From Pseudomonadota bacterium (lineage in GTDB: Bacteria > Pseudomonadota > Alphaproteobacteria > Sphingomonadales > Sphingomonadaceae): DNA of 64,000 bases. A program made the translations under genes and the position numbers. Shown here piece after piece: positions 7,740-16,389 of this stretch. The stretch covers positions 15,145 to 79,144 of the forward strand of contig JAEZZI010000024.1 in the NCBI GenBank assembly GCA_023418595.1, in the 5' to 3' direction. The notes under the pieces were generated by a model, which was not told the origin of the DNA, searched no databases, and saw only the letters and a list, made by a program, of their open reading frames with translations. The first letter of the stretch is position 1; each line of letters starts with the position of its first letter.

Positions 7740-8948
7740 TTGCCGAATACCGCCCCTCTCGATTTCGAACAAAGCGAAGCGCGCGATCGCAAGCGTCGCC
7801 AGTGGATCGGATTCGGTGCGCTGGTGCTGCTGGTGGTGATGCTCGCGGCGCTTGTCGGATCGACGATGCAGCAGGCGCGCCTGCGCAATGCGGCCGAAGC
7901 GCAGCACGTCGTTACGCAGGACGTGCTGCTGGCATCCAGCAAGTTGCAATTGTCGATCCACGCTGCCGGGCGGGCCGTGCGCGGTTACATGATTACCGAC
8001 GATGTTCGCAGCCTGGCGCCGTTCATGCGAGAACGGATCGCAGGTCGCGCCCTCGTCGTGCAATTGCGTTCGCTCACGCAAGGCAATGCCGAGCGACTGG
8101 CCCAGGTCGCCCTGGTGTCTCGCGAACTTGAATCCATGTATGCGATGGGTGACCGCCTTGTCGAAATGCAGCAGCGCGGCGGCCGCGAGCAAGCCGTTGA
8201 CCGGCTCAGGTCAGGCCACACCGAACAACGCATGGCGGCCTTGCTGAGTCATATCGATGCACTCGCCCAGGCCGAGATCGACGAGCAGCGTCATCACGCC
8301 GATGCTGCAAGGGCAGCCGATCGGCGTCAGGAATTGCTGACCTATTCGCTCGCCGGCCTTGCGCTGGTGTTTCTCGGCATCGCGGCGATGATCGGAATGA
8401 GCGCCGCCCGCGCGCATGTCCGGGCGGTCAAGCTGTCGTCTCAACTCCATTATCTGGCGACGCACGACGAACTGACCGGACTGCTGAACCGCCGCAGCTA
8501 TTTCGAACTGCTGCATGTGGAGCGCGAAACCGCATTGCGAAGCGGTGATCCGATGGCGGTCGCGATCGTTGATGTCGATCATTTCAAGCGGATCAACGAC
8601 ACATACGGGCACCGCGCAGGCGATATCGTGCTGGGCCATGTCGCCGCCGCATTGACCGCCAGCGCCCGACATGGCGATCGGGTCGCACGCATCGGTGGCG
8701 AAGAATTTGCGGTGCTGATGCCGCGAACCGACATCGCCGCCGCGCGCACCCTTTGCGAACGCCTTCGTCGCATGATCGACAACACCTCAGTCCCACTGCC
8801 TTCGGGGATGGAAGTATCGCTGACGATCAGCACCGGCATCGCCTTACTCGAAGGCGACGAAGATCGCGACAGCCTGATGGGTCGCGCCGACCACGCACTT
8901 TATGCGGCGAAATCGGGGGGCCGCAATCAGGTGCGACTGGCGGCCTGA
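7740..8948 (+). CDS. Membrane diguanylate cyclase (CHASE3-like sensor plus GGDEF)
   Basis: The enzyme makes cyclic di-GMP from two GTP. The 402-residue protein has a membrane segment at about 22-42, a periplasmic helical region of about 150 residues resembling CHASE3 or four-helix sensors, a second membrane segment near 199-220 and a C-terminal GGDEF domain. The active site reads GGEEF (319-323). An inhibitory I-site RHGD (310-313) sits five residues before it, so product inhibition is expected. LTGLLNRR and DVDHFKRINDTYGH are also present. The start codon is TTG at 7740, supported by GGAGG and AGGAG sequences upstream. Confidence 0.93.
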   Translation: MPNTAPLDFEQSEARDRKRRQWIGFGALVLLVVMLAALVGSTMQQARLRNAAEAQHVVTQDVLLASSKLQLSIHAAGRAVRGYMITDDVRSLAPFMRERIAGRALVVQLRSLTQGNAERLAQVALVSRELESMYAMGDRLVEMQQRGGREQAVDRLRSGHTEQRMAALLSHIDALAQAEIDEQRHHADAARAADRRQELLTYSLAGLALVFLGIAAMIGMSAARAHVRAVKLSSQLHYLATHDELTGLLNRRSYFELLHVERETALRSGDPMAVAIVDVDHFKRINDTYGHRAGDIVLGHVAAALTASARHGDRVARIGGEEFAVLMPRTDIAAARTLCERLRRMIDNTSVPLPSGMEVSLTISTGIALLEGDEDRDSLMGRADHALYAAKSGGRNQVRLAA

Positions 8949-8974
8949 CGCACCGATCCTATCCCTCGGCAGCT

Positions 8975-9859
8975 CTAGCCGAACGTATTGCACACCGCCG
9001 GATCGCCGCCGCTTTCCAGCCCACGCCGCAGCCACGTCATCCGCTGTTCGGACGTGCCGTGGGTGAAGCTGTCGGGGACGACGGTGCCCTGCGATTGTCG
9101 TTGCAGCGTGTCGTCGCCGATCGCGTTGGCGGCGGTCATCCCTTCCTCGATATCGCCGGGCTCCAGCCGCTCGCGGTTGCGTGCGGCCCAGACGCCGGCA
9201 TAGCAATCCGCCTGGAGTTCGAGCTGGACCGACAGCCGATTGCCCTCGGTCCGCGACGCGCGCGCCTGAAGCTGGCGCACCTGATCCATCTGGCCGGTCA
9301 GATTCTGGACGTGGTGGCCGACCTCGTGCGCGATGACATAGGCCTCGGCGAAATCGCCCGCCGCGCCGAAACGGTTTGCCAGCTCGTCGAAGAAGGTCGA
9401 GTCGAGATAGATACCCGTGTCGCTGGGGCAATAGAACGGCCCCATCGCCGATTGCGCCGCGCCGCAGCCGGACTGCGCCCCGCCCTGAAAGAAGTTCAGG
9501 CTCGCGGACTGATACCGCATTCCCTGTTCCCGGAAAATCTGCGCCCAGGTCGTCTCCGCCAGCGCGTGTGCCGCGCATGCCGTCCGGCGCGCCTCGATCG
9601 AACAGACCTGTTGCGGTGTCCGGCCCGCGGTCTGGCCCTGCTGCACGCTGCTGGTCGGCCCCAGCAATCCGCCACCGCCGGACATGAACAGATAGGCCGC
9701 ACCGACGATCAGCAGCAGCGCGATGCCGCCGCATCCCATCCGCCGCCCGAGCAGCATCGGCAGCAGCCCGAGCAACATGCCCGCGCCGCCGCCTCCGCCA
9801 CCGCCGCCGCCTCCCAGATCGCGGACATTGTCGCTGGGGCCGATATCGTCGAGGCGCAT
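8975..9859 (-). CDS. Neutral zinc metallopeptidase, YpfJ family
   Basis: The 294-residue membrane-anchored protein has a cytoplasmic N-terminus with a run of ten glycines (16-25), a membrane segment at about 41-61, and an extracytoplasmic domain. It shows HEVGHHVQ (HExxH at 178-182) and a downstream ELQADCYAG with the third zinc ligand. Four cysteines suggest disulphides. YpfJ-like proteins are predicted zinc peptidases with poorly known substrates. The gene is divergent from the patatin gene at 9968, with 108 bases between them that must hold both promoters. Confidence 0.9.
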   Translation of the reverse strand: MRLDDIGPSDNVRDLGGGGGGGGGGAGMLLGLLPMLLGRRMGCGGIALLLIVGAAYLFMSGGGGLLGPTSSVQQGQTAGRTPQQVCSIEARRTACAAHALAETTWAQIFREQGMRYQSASLNFFQGGAQSGCGAAQSAMGPFYCPSDTGIYLDSTFFDELANRFGAAGDFAEAYVIAHEVGHHVQNLTGQMDQVRQLQARASRTEGNRLSVQLELQADCYAGVWAARNRERLEPGDIEEGMTAANAIGDDTLQRQSQGTVVPDSFTHGTSEQRMTWLRRGLESGGDPAVCNTFG

Positions 9860-9967
9860 GAGGATCAGCCCTTGCTGGTTTCGTTACGCATTCAGAATGC
9901 GCCGCGCGGCCAAGGGTTGCAATCGCACCGGTTGATGCACTGCACCAAAAGGTCCATTTGTGAGCGT

Positions 9968-11116
9968 ATGGCCGATACCGAACCGATCCGACGCCGCAAG
10001 CGCAGCCGCTGCCAGACGCTGCCGTTGCCCGATTGCGTTGCACTGGTGCTGCAAGGCGGCGGCGCGCTCGGCAGCTATCAGGCGGGCGTGATCGAAGCGC
10101 TGGAGGCGCACGGCGTCGAGGTCGACTGGGTCGCGGGGATCTCGATCGGCGCGGTCAACGCCGCGATCGTCGCGGGCAACCCGCCCGAACGCCGGGTCGA
10201 TCGGCTTCGCGAATTCTGGAGCCTGTCGGCGAGCATCCTCCCCGACCTGCCCCTGCCCGACAGCGACATGGTGCGCGAATGGGCGCATGAAATGTCGGCG
10301 GGGGTGGTGCTGGCGGCGGGGGTTCCGGGCTTCTTTCGCCCGCGGCTGATGCCGCCGCAATGGGCCGTACCGGGAAGCGAAGGCGCGCTCAGCTATTACG
10401 ACACCGAGCCCTTGCGCGAAACGCTCGACCGGCTAGTCGATTGGGATCTGCTCAACAGCGGCGACGTCCGGCTTTCGGTCGGCGCAGTCGAGATCGAAAG
10501 CGGCAATTTCCGCTATTTCGACACCGCGCACGACCGCATCGACGCGCGCCATATCATGGCGTCGGGCGCGCTTCCGCCGGGACTGCCGCCGGTGGAGATT
10601 GACGGCAAACTCTATTGGGACGGCGGGCTAGTCTCCAACACCCCGCTGATCCACGTTCTCGACCATCAGGATCAGGCGATGCTGGTGTTCCAGTGCGACC
10701 TGTTCTCCGCGAAGGCAGATCGGCCGCGTACCCTGTCCGACGTGATGGGTCGGCTCACCGAGATCCGCTATTCGAGCCGCACGCGCCAAGTGACCGGCGA
10801 GCGCGTGCAATTGCGCCAGGAACGCGAGGAAATACGCCGCGTGCTGGCCAAGCTGCCCAAGGATCTGTGCGACGATCCCGATATCAAGGCGCTGGCCGCG
10901 CGTGCCGACGAGCTGCCGGTCAATATCGTCCACCTGATCCACCGCCCACGCAGCTGGGAAGGCGCCAACCGCGATTTCGAATTTTCCCAACGCACCGTGC
11001 GCGAGCTCTGGCAGTCGGGGCATGGTGACGTGACCGAGACGATCGCCAATTCGGCGGTGCTCGCCAGCAACATCGAGGACGGCAAGACCGCCGCGTTCGA
11101 TTTGACGCGACGCTAA
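9968..11116 (+). CDS. Patatin-like phospholipase with C-terminal DUF3734-type region
   Basis: The 382-residue protein carries the patatin Ser-Asp dyad: oxyanion loop GGGALGSYQAG (31-40), nucleophile elbow GISIG with Ser59, and YWDGG with Asp218. The region after about 250 (DVMGRLTEIRYSSRTRQ, VHLIHRPRSWEGANRDFEFS) matches the DUF3734 extension. No signal peptide is seen, so it acts inside the cell. Relatives are linked to lipid or polyhydroxybutyrate metabolism, and the gene lies next to 3-hydroxybutyrate dehydrogenase. The ATG at 9968 was chosen because the upstream in-frame extension overlaps the divergent peptidase gene. Confidence 0.9.
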   Translation: MADTEPIRRRKRSRCQTLPLPDCVALVLQGGGALGSYQAGVIEALEAHGVEVDWVAGISIGAVNAAIVAGNPPERRVDRLREFWSLSASILPDLPLPDSDMVREWAHEMSAGVVLAAGVPGFFRPRLMPPQWAVPGSEGALSYYDTEPLRETLDRLVDWDLLNSGDVRLSVGAVEIESGNFRYFDTAHDRIDARHIMASGALPPGLPPVEIDGKLYWDGGLVSNTPLIHVLDHQDQAMLVFQCDLFSAKADRPRTLSDVMGRLTEIRYSSRTRQVTGERVQLRQEREEIRRVLAKLPKDLCDDPDIKALAARADELPVNIVHLIHRPRSWEGANRDFEFSQRTVRELWQSGHGDVTETIANSAVLASNIEDGKTAAFDLTRR

Positions 11117-11133
11117 GCTAATAAACCCGTTTG

Positions 11134-11225
11134 TTCTGAGTAGCGGCAGAGCGTAGCCGAAGCCGCGTATCGAAGCACTGCTCCTTCGATACGGCACTTC
11201 GGCTTCGCTCAGTGCCTACTCAGGA
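11134..11225. repeat. Imperfect 90-base palindrome between patatin and bdhA
   Basis: The arms TCTGAGTAGCGGCAGAGCGT and its right-hand mirror ending CAGTGCCTACTCAGG pair over about 40 bases with an AAGCACTGCT-type loop. The core GTATCGAAG / CTTCGATAC is exact. It is typical of dispersed intergenic palindromes in this window and may also end or stabilise the upstream message. Confidence 0.75.
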
Positions 11226-11251
11226 AAAACGGACAAAACCGGAGAAGATTC

Positions 11252-12037
11252 ATGTTCCTCAAAGGCAAGACCGCGCTCATCACCGGCTCCACCTCAGGCA
11301 TCGGCCTCGCCTATGCCAAGGCGTTCGCGGCCGAGGGCGCGCATGTGATGATCAACGGCTTCGGCGATGCCAGCGATATCGAGGCGGAACGCGCCGCGCT
11401 CGAGACCACCAGCGGCGCCAAGGCGCTCTACGACCCCGCCGACATGTCGAAGCCCGATCAGATCGCGGCGATGGTCGAGCGGTGCCACACCGAACTCGGC
11501 GGCCCCGACATCCTCGTCAACAATGCGGGCATCCAGCATGTCGCCTGCATCGAGGAATTTCCGGTCGAGAAATTCGACGCGATCCTCGCGATCAACCTGT
11601 CGTCCGCCTGGCACGCGATCCGCGCCGCCGTGCCGCACATGAAGGCGGCGGGATGGGGCCGGATCATCTCCACCGCATCCGCCCACAGCCTGGTCGCCAG
11701 CCCCAACAAATCGGCATACGTCATGGCCAAGCACGGTATTGCCGGGCTGACCAAGACGATCGCGCTTGAGGTTGCGACGCACGGCATCACGGTCAACGCG
11801 ATCTCGCCGGGCTATGTGTGGACGCCGCTGGTCGAGAACCAGATTCCCGACACGATGAAGGCGCGCGGAATGACACGCGACCAAGTGATGAACGACGTGC
11901 TGCTGTCCGCCCAGCCGACCAAGGAATTCGTCCTGCCCGAACAGGTCGCGGCGCTGGCGCTGTTCCTGTGCCGTGAGGAGGCGAAGGCGATTACAGGCGC
12001 GAACATGACCGTGGATGGCGGCTGGACCGCGGCTTGA
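11252..12037 (+). CDS. bdhA: 3-hydroxybutyrate dehydrogenase (short-chain dehydrogenase)
   Basis: The enzyme interconverts D-3-hydroxybutyrate and acetoacetate with NAD. The 261-residue protein has the cofactor loop TGSTSGIG (11-18), NNAG (90-93), and catalytic Ser143, Tyr156 and Lys160 in SAYVMAK. The C-terminal QPTKEFVLPEQVAALALFLC is characteristic of 3-hydroxybutyrate dehydrogenases. A GGAGAAG ribosome site lies eight bases before the ATG. The preceding patatin gene and this one plausibly act together in storage-polymer or lipid turnover. Confidence 0.92.
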   Translation: MFLKGKTALITGSTSGIGLAYAKAFAAEGAHVMINGFGDASDIEAERAALETTSGAKALYDPADMSKPDQIAAMVERCHTELGGPDILVNNAGIQHVACIEEFPVEKFDAILAINLSSAWHAIRAAVPHMKAAGWGRIISTASAHSLVASPNKSAYVMAKHGIAGLTKTIALEVATHGITVNAISPGYVWTPLVENQIPDTMKARGMTRDQVMNDVLLSAQPTKEFVLPEQVAALALFLCREEAKAITGANMTVDGGWTAA

Positions 12038-12044
12038 TCCGTTT

Positions 12045-12120
12045 GTGCTCCTGCGAAAGCAGGAGCGCGTGCCATTTCAGTCGGCACCCGCGGCCACGAC
12101 TCCTGCTTTCGCAGGGACAC
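12045..12120. repeat. Paired hairpin repeat (CTCCTGCGAAAGCAGGAG type)
   Basis: Two complementary hairpins, GCTCCTGCGAAAGCAGGAGC on the left and ACTCCTGCTTTCGCAGGGAC on the right, flank a short spacer. The same design recurs at 14321, 22235, 29837 and 38135. Confidence 0.8.
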
Positions 12121-12187
12121 TGCCAGCCCATTGCCTAATCCCCCACGCGCGCTAGGCTCGCGATCTGGGATGGTCGAGGGTCGCGTA

Positions 12188-12814
12188 ATGATGAAGGCAA
12201 TGGCGGGTATCGCGGCGGTCGCCGCGCTGTGCGGTTGTTCGCAAGGACAGCGGATCGCCGCCGGTCCCACCGCCGCACCCGCCACCGCCGACTGGCGCAG
12301 CATGGCGACCCCCGCCGACCGCGCCCGGCTGCGCGGCTGGCGCGATGCGTGGATGTCCGCGCTCCCCGCCGCGACCGCCGCCGAGGGTGCGAAGGTCCGG
12401 GCACAGGGCGCGTTGCTCAACCCCGATTTCGCGCTCGCAGGCGCAATGCCGCCCTCGGGCGACTATCGCTGCCGCGTGTTCAAGCTCGGGGCGAAATCGA
12501 GCGGCCTGCTCGACTATGTCGAGTACCCCTATTTCGCGTGCCGGATCGATGACGAGGGCGATGTCCGCAGCTTCTACAAACTGACCGGCAGCCAGCGTCC
12601 GGTCGGATTGCTGTTCACCGACAGCGACGCGCGCGCGATCTTTCTCGGCACATTGCTGCTCGGCGACGAACGCGCGCCGCTGCAATATGGACAGGACGCG
12701 CAGCGCGACATGATCGGTTACGTGCAGCGCGTGGGCGATCGCCGCTGGCGGCTGGTGTTGCCGAGCCCGGCGTTCGAATCGCAACTGGACGTGATCGAAT
12801 TGATACCGGCATAA
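12188..12814 (+). CDS. Putative lipoprotein of the DUF4893 type
   Basis: The 208-residue protein starts MMKAMAGIAAVAALCGCSQG, a lipoprotein-like signal with candidate lipobox cysteines in LCGC. The mature part contains DYRCRVFKLGAKSSG, YPYFACRIDDEGD and a C-terminal RVGDRRWRLVLPSP, which fit my memory of DUF4893 proteins, whose function is unknown. ATG 12188 has GAGGG seven bases upstream; ATG 12170 is less well placed. Confidence 0.8.
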   Translation: MMKAMAGIAAVAALCGCSQGQRIAAGPTAAPATADWRSMATPADRARLRGWRDAWMSALPAATAAEGAKVRAQGALLNPDFALAGAMPPSGDYRCRVFKLGAKSSGLLDYVEYPYFACRIDDEGDVRSFYKLTGSQRPVGLLFTDSDARAIFLGTLLLGDERAPLQYGQDAQRDMIGYVQRVGDRRWRLVLPSPAFESQLDVIELIPA

Positions 12815-12815
12815 A

Positions 12816-12940
12816 TTCCTCCCCCAACGGGGGAGGGGGACCGCCGAAGGCGGTGGAGGGGGCTGGCCGCGAGCCCGCGCTGCTTGGCACCCCCTCCGTC
12901 AGCACTTCGTGCTGCCACCTCCCCCGGTGGGGGAGGATTT
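12816..12940. repeat. Long GC-rich inverted repeat (CTCCCCC..GGGGGAG type)
   Basis: Outer arms AATTCCTCCCCCAACGGGGG and its complement CCCCCGGTGGGGGAGGATTT enclose inner complementary parts (GACCGCCGAAGGCGGTGGAG and CCCCCTCCGTCAGCACTTCG). This is a family of large dispersed palindromes common in sphingomonad-like genomes. Confidence 0.8.
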
Positions 12941-12989
12941 ACTTTGCCGCCTCCGCGCGCGACACTTCCCCAAAACCAAGGGGATCATC

Positions 12990-14303
12990 ATGAAGCTCGC
13001 CGCGCTTACGCTCGCCTCCATCCTGGCGCTCTCAGCACCTGCCGCCGCCGATCCGGTGCGCGACGCGGTCACCAAGGCGATGCCGCAGCTGATGGAGCAT
13101 TACCGCGACTTCCACGCCAACCCCGAACTCTCGGGCAAGGAAGTGAAGACCGCCGCCAAGCTCGCCGCCGCCGCGCGCAATGCGGGGTACAAGGTCACCG
13201 AAAAGGTCGGCGGCACCGGCGTCGTCGCGGTGCTGGAGAATGGCCCCGGCCCGGTGGTGCTGATCCGCGCCGACATGGACGGCCTGCCCGTGACGGAGGC
13301 GACCGGCCTGCCCTTCGCCTCCAAGGTACGCGCGACCACGCCCGAGGGCGTCGAGACCGGCGTGATGCACGCCTGCGGCCACGACACGCACATGGCGAGC
13401 TGGATCGGCACGCTCAACAACCTGGCGGCGATGAAGGACCAGTGGTCGGGCACCGTCGTGATGATCGGCCAGCCTGCCGAGGAAATCGGCCAGGGCGCGC
13501 GCGACATGCTCGCCGACGGGCTCTACACCCGCTTCCCGAAGCCTGCACATGCACTCGCCTTTCACGACAGCGCCGGATTGCCGGCCGGGGTGATCGGCTT
13601 GCGCTCCGGCTATGTGCTGGCGAATGTCGATTCGGTCGACATCAACGTAAAGGGCGTCGGCGGCCACGGCGCCTATCCGCACACCACCAGGGACCCGATC
13701 GTGCTCGGCGCGCGGATCGTCGGCTCGCTCCAGACTCTGGTGTCGCGCGAACTCGACCCGCAAGACCCGGCGGTGGTGACGGTGGGATCGTTTCAGGCGG
13801 GCAGCAAGCACAACATCATCGGCGACGATGCGAAACTGCTGCTGACCGTCCGCAGCTATTCGGAGGAAACCCGCAAGAAATTGCTCGACGGCATTGCCCG
13901 CATCGCGCGCGGCGAAGCGATCGCGGCCGGCATTCCCGAGGACCGGATGCCGGTGGTCGAGGTGAAGGACGAGTTCACGCCCGCCACCTTCAACACCGAT
14001 CCCCAGACCGAGCGTTTCCGCGCATTGTGGACCAGCCGGTTCGGCAAGGAGCGCGTGCAGGAAGTGCCTGCGGTAATGGGCGGCGAGGATTTCGGGCGCT
14101 ATTATCTGGCCGACAAGTCGATCCAGTCGACCATCTTCTGGGTCGGCGGCGTGCCGCAGGCGCAATGGGACGAAGCGCAGGCGGGCAAGCGTTCGCTGCC
14201 GTCATTGCACAATGCGGGCTGGGCGCCGGACGCGGAAAAGGTAATCGCCACCGCGACCGAGGCGATGACGTCGGCGGCGCTGGATCTGCTGAAGAAGGGG
14301 TAA
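12990..14303 (+). CDS. Exported M20-family amidohydrolase
   Basis: The 437-residue product has a signal peptide (MKLAALTLASILALSAPAAA) and then the M20/DUF-amidohydrolase fold. Metal-site motifs are RADMDGLPV, HACGHDTHMA, GQPAEEIGQGA and the late GGEDFGRY. Relatives include hippurate, indole-acetyl-amino-acid and N-acyl-amino-acid hydrolases; the substrate cannot be decided. The signal peptide places it in the periplasm, which is unusual for the cytoplasmic hippuricases and suggests action on imported amides or peptides. The ATG at 12990 is chosen to begin at the signal peptide. Confidence 0.92.
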   Translation: MKLAALTLASILALSAPAAADPVRDAVTKAMPQLMEHYRDFHANPELSGKEVKTAAKLAAAARNAGYKVTEKVGGTGVVAVLENGPGPVVLIRADMDGLPVTEATGLPFASKVRATTPEGVETGVMHACGHDTHMASWIGTLNNLAAMKDQWSGTVVMIGQPAEEIGQGARDMLADGLYTRFPKPAHALAFHDSAGLPAGVIGLRSGYVLANVDSVDINVKGVGGHGAYPHTTRDPIVLGARIVGSLQTLVSRELDPQDPAVVTVGSFQAGSKHNIIGDDAKLLLTVRSYSEETRKKLLDGIARIARGEAIAAGIPEDRMPVVEVKDEFTPATFNTDPQTERFRALWTSRFGKERVQEVPAVMGGEDFGRYYLADKSIQSTIFWVGGVPQAQWDEAQAGKRSLPSLHNAGWAPDAEKVIATATEAMTSAALDLLKKG

Positions 14304-14320
14304 TCCTGCCCCACCCATGT

Positions 14321-14416
14321 CGTCATTCCCGCGAAGGCGGGAATCCATAACCTATAGGCTGGCGATGGAATCGTGATCTGAGCGAATATGGATTCCCGCC
14401 TCCGCGGGAATGACGG
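14321..14416. repeat. Paired hairpin repeat (GTCATTCCCGCGAAGGCGGGAAT type)
   Basis: Left hairpin GTCATTCCCGCGAAGGCGGG and right hairpin ATTCCCGCCTCCGCGGGAAT are near mirror images separated by about 40 bases. It sits between convergent genes. Confidence 0.85.
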
Positions 14417-14429
14417 TTGAAGAGTTTGT

Positions 14430-15062
14430 CTACCGTGCCGGAACCAGCGCCGCCCCCGCACCTGCCGGAACCGGCGTCGCGCCGAGTGGCGGCAGCCCGG
14501 CGAGATATTCCCGCGCGCCCTGTTCGATCACCGCGATCCGACCGACATTCATCGCCGCGATCGACTGGGTGAAGCTGCGCGGCTTCTTCATCAGTTTCTT
14601 TTCCTCGACAACCTCCAGCCCTGCGCGCCGCATCGCCTCAGCGATGAAGTGCACGCAGTTGCGGCGGTTGAGGTTGTAGTCGCCATTGCCCAGCTTGTCG
14701 TCCCACTCGCGGACGAGCGCGAGCAGCGCGTTATACTGGGCATCGCTGATCGTCAGCGAGAAATGCGCGTTCGATTTCTGGACGTAGCCGGGCGTGGGAC
14801 GGTCGATCCTTCCCGCCACCGTGCCCCACAGGATCGCGGGCGTAATCGCTTTTGCCGTGAAGCCGAAATAGGCGTCCACCGGCTCGCCACCTGCCTCGGG
14901 CACCCCGCGCACCTGAAAAAAGGCGTGCGGAAAATTCTCCCCGAATTCCTGCGACCAGAAGGTCACCGTCACCTGCGCACTGGCAGGGAGCGCGGCGAAC
15001 AGGCCGCTGGCGACTAGCAGCAACAGGCAGAAACGGCGGACGATACGCGACAGGTCGGTCAT
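14430..15062 (-). CDS. Exported protein of unknown function with NC-H motif
   Basis: The 210-residue protein has a clear signal peptide (RRFCLLLLVASGLFAALPASAQ). The mature part contains FWSQEFGENFPHAFFQVRG, YFGFTAKAITPAILWG and NLNRRNCVHFIAEAMRRAGL. The NC-H-F arrangement with an upstream His resembles the core of NlpC/P60- or Lnb-like papain-fold enzymes that hydrolyse amide or acyl bonds in the cell envelope. This is only a motif-level resemblance. The ATG at 15062 is where the signal peptide begins. Confidence 0.7.
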   Translation of the reverse strand: MTDLSRIVRRFCLLLLVASGLFAALPASAQVTVTFWSQEFGENFPHAFFQVRGVPEAGGEPVDAYFGFTAKAITPAILWGTVAGRIDRPTPGYVQKSNAHFSLTISDAQYNALLALVREWDDKLGNGDYNLNRRNCVHFIAEAMRRAGLEVVEEKKLMKKPRSFTQSIAAMNVGRIAVIEQGAREYLAGLPPLGATPVPAGAGAALVPAR

Positions 15063-15136
15063 GGGCGCACGATACGCAAAAGCGGCCGGAGCGCAACGCC
15101 CCGGCCGCTGAGACGCAGAACATGACACCCCAAGCA

Positions 15137-15376
15137 TCAGGCGTCCTGCTGGCGACCTTCCTCACGCGCCTTTTCGACCGCCTCGTCGTAACCCGACGAT
15201 GGTGCAGGGCCCTGATTGTGCACGGGCTGGGTACCCGAAGGCGGGTCCGACGCATCCATGGATTCGTCGAGCGCGCGATCAAGCCGCGCCTGCTTGCTTT
15301 CGGGGTTCCTGTGCAGGCGCTGCGAGATTGATTCGTCCGATCCCGCATCGCCTTTGTTGCTCTTTTCCTCGGTCAT
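15137..15376 (-). CDS. Small hydrophilic protein of unknown function
   Basis: The 79-residue product (MTEEKSNKGDAGSDESISQR at its start) is highly charged, with no hydrophobic core segment, and is probably disordered. AAGGAG lies nine bases before the ATG, a strong ribosome site. It is read toward the exported protein gene at 15062, 74 bases away. Such small acidic proteins are often stress-induced in related bacteria, but nothing here proves that. Confidence 0.7.
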   Translation of the reverse strand: MTEEKSNKGDAGSDESISQRLHRNPESKQARLDRALDESMDASDPPSGTQPVHNQGPAPSSGYDEAVEKAREEGRQQDA

Positions 15377-15450
15377 TGATCGTCTCCTTACGCGAGTGAA
15401 ACAACGTGCCGGCGGCAAAGCGGTTGCGCGGGAATCGACCGGCGGACACG

Positions 15451-15484
15451 AAAAAGGGCCCGGCGGTGTCCCGCCGAGCCCTTT
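15451..15484 (-). terminator. Rho-independent terminator for the Bax-inhibitor-1 gene
   Basis: On the minus strand AAAGGGCTCGGCGGGACACC pairs with GCCGGGCCCTTTTT: a GC-rich stem followed by five T. It lies 24 bases after the stop codon at 15508. Confidence 0.8.
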
Positions 15485-15507
15485 ACTAACCGACTGTTAT
15501 ACCCGCT

Positions 15508-16254
15508 TTATTCGCGGCTGCCGAGGAACGACAGCAGGAACTGGAACATGTTGACGAAGTCGAGATAGAGCGACAGCGCGCCCATGATCACGGCCTTGCC
15601 CATCATGTCGGTGCCCGCCACCTGGTCGTACATCAGCTTGATGCGCTGCGTGTCGTACGCGGTCAGGCCTGCGAACAGCAGCACGCCGATCGCGCTGATC
15701 ACCAGGCTCATCGTGCCCGACTGGAACCACAGGTTCAGCAACATCGCGACGATCAGGCCGACCAGACCCATGATCAGGAAGGTGCCGAACGCCTGAAGAT
15801 TGCGCTTCGTCGTGTAGCCATAGATCGACAGCGACAGGAACGCGACGGCGGTGGCGAAGAAGGTGATCGCGATCGACGAGCCGGTATAGACCAGGAAGAT
15901 GGTCGACATCGACAGGCCCATCACGCCCGCAAACGCCCAGAAGGTGAGCTGCGCGGCGCCCGTCGACAGACGGTTGATGCCGAAGCTCAGCACCAGGATG
16001 AACGCCAGCGGCGACAGCATGATCGCGTATTTCAGGATACCCGGCGCCATGAACACGGCGGCCGCAGGCGATTCGGCGCCACCCCACGAAAACAGCAGCG
16101 CGACGATGCCGGTCAGCAGCACGCCCGACGCCATATAATTGTAGACCGAAAGCATATAGGACCGCAGCCCCGCATCGTGCGCGGCGGTGCGCGCACCTGC
16201 GCCCGTCGTCGCATAAGGCGCGGCGGCCGTCCGGGGATCAGACCAATTAGCCAT
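15508..16254 (-). CDS. Bax inhibitor-1/YccA family membrane protein
   Basis: The 248-residue protein has seven predicted membrane segments starting with MLSVYNYMASGVLLTGIVAL. It carries the family mark LFAGLTAYDTQRIKLMYDQ and ends with a short charged tail after LYLDFVNMFQFLLSFLGS. Bacterial BI-1 proteins are inner-membrane; YccA of E. coli modulates FtsH, and others leak calcium. The exact role is unknown. AAGGAG is eight bases before the ATG, and a terminator follows. Confidence 0.93.
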   Translation of the reverse strand: MANWSDPRTAAAPYATTGAGARTAAHDAGLRSYMLSVYNYMASGVLLTGIVALLFSWGGAESPAAAVFMAPGILKYAIMLSPLAFILVLSFGINRLSTGAAQLTFWAFAGVMGLSMSTIFLVYTGSSIAITFFATAVAFLSLSIYGYTTKRNLQAFGTFLIMGLVGLIVAMLLNLWFQSGTMSLVISAIGVLLFAGLTAYDTQRIKLMYDQVAGTDMMGKAVIMGALSLYLDFVNMFQFLLSFLGSRE

Positions 16255-16389
16255 TGAAAACTCCTTTGCCCGGCCAACTCAACGACCGGATGTGACTGAA
16301 TATCGTCGGAGCGCGGCGGTTTTTCAAGCGAAACCGGCTCGCAACCGGGTTGAGACGATGTTGAGCATGATTGCGCCGGTCACCAGTCC

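Noticed and set aside
5345..7942. An 865-codon open frame on the minus strand
   Set aside because: It covers tRNA-flanking, DUF2171 and oxidoreductase genes in the wrong frame; its translation is a shadow of the GC-rich coding strand with no family features.
8753..9967. A 405-codon upstream extension of the patatin frame
   Set aside because: It overlaps the diguanylate cyclase end and the whole metallopeptidase gene; real patatins start near 9968.
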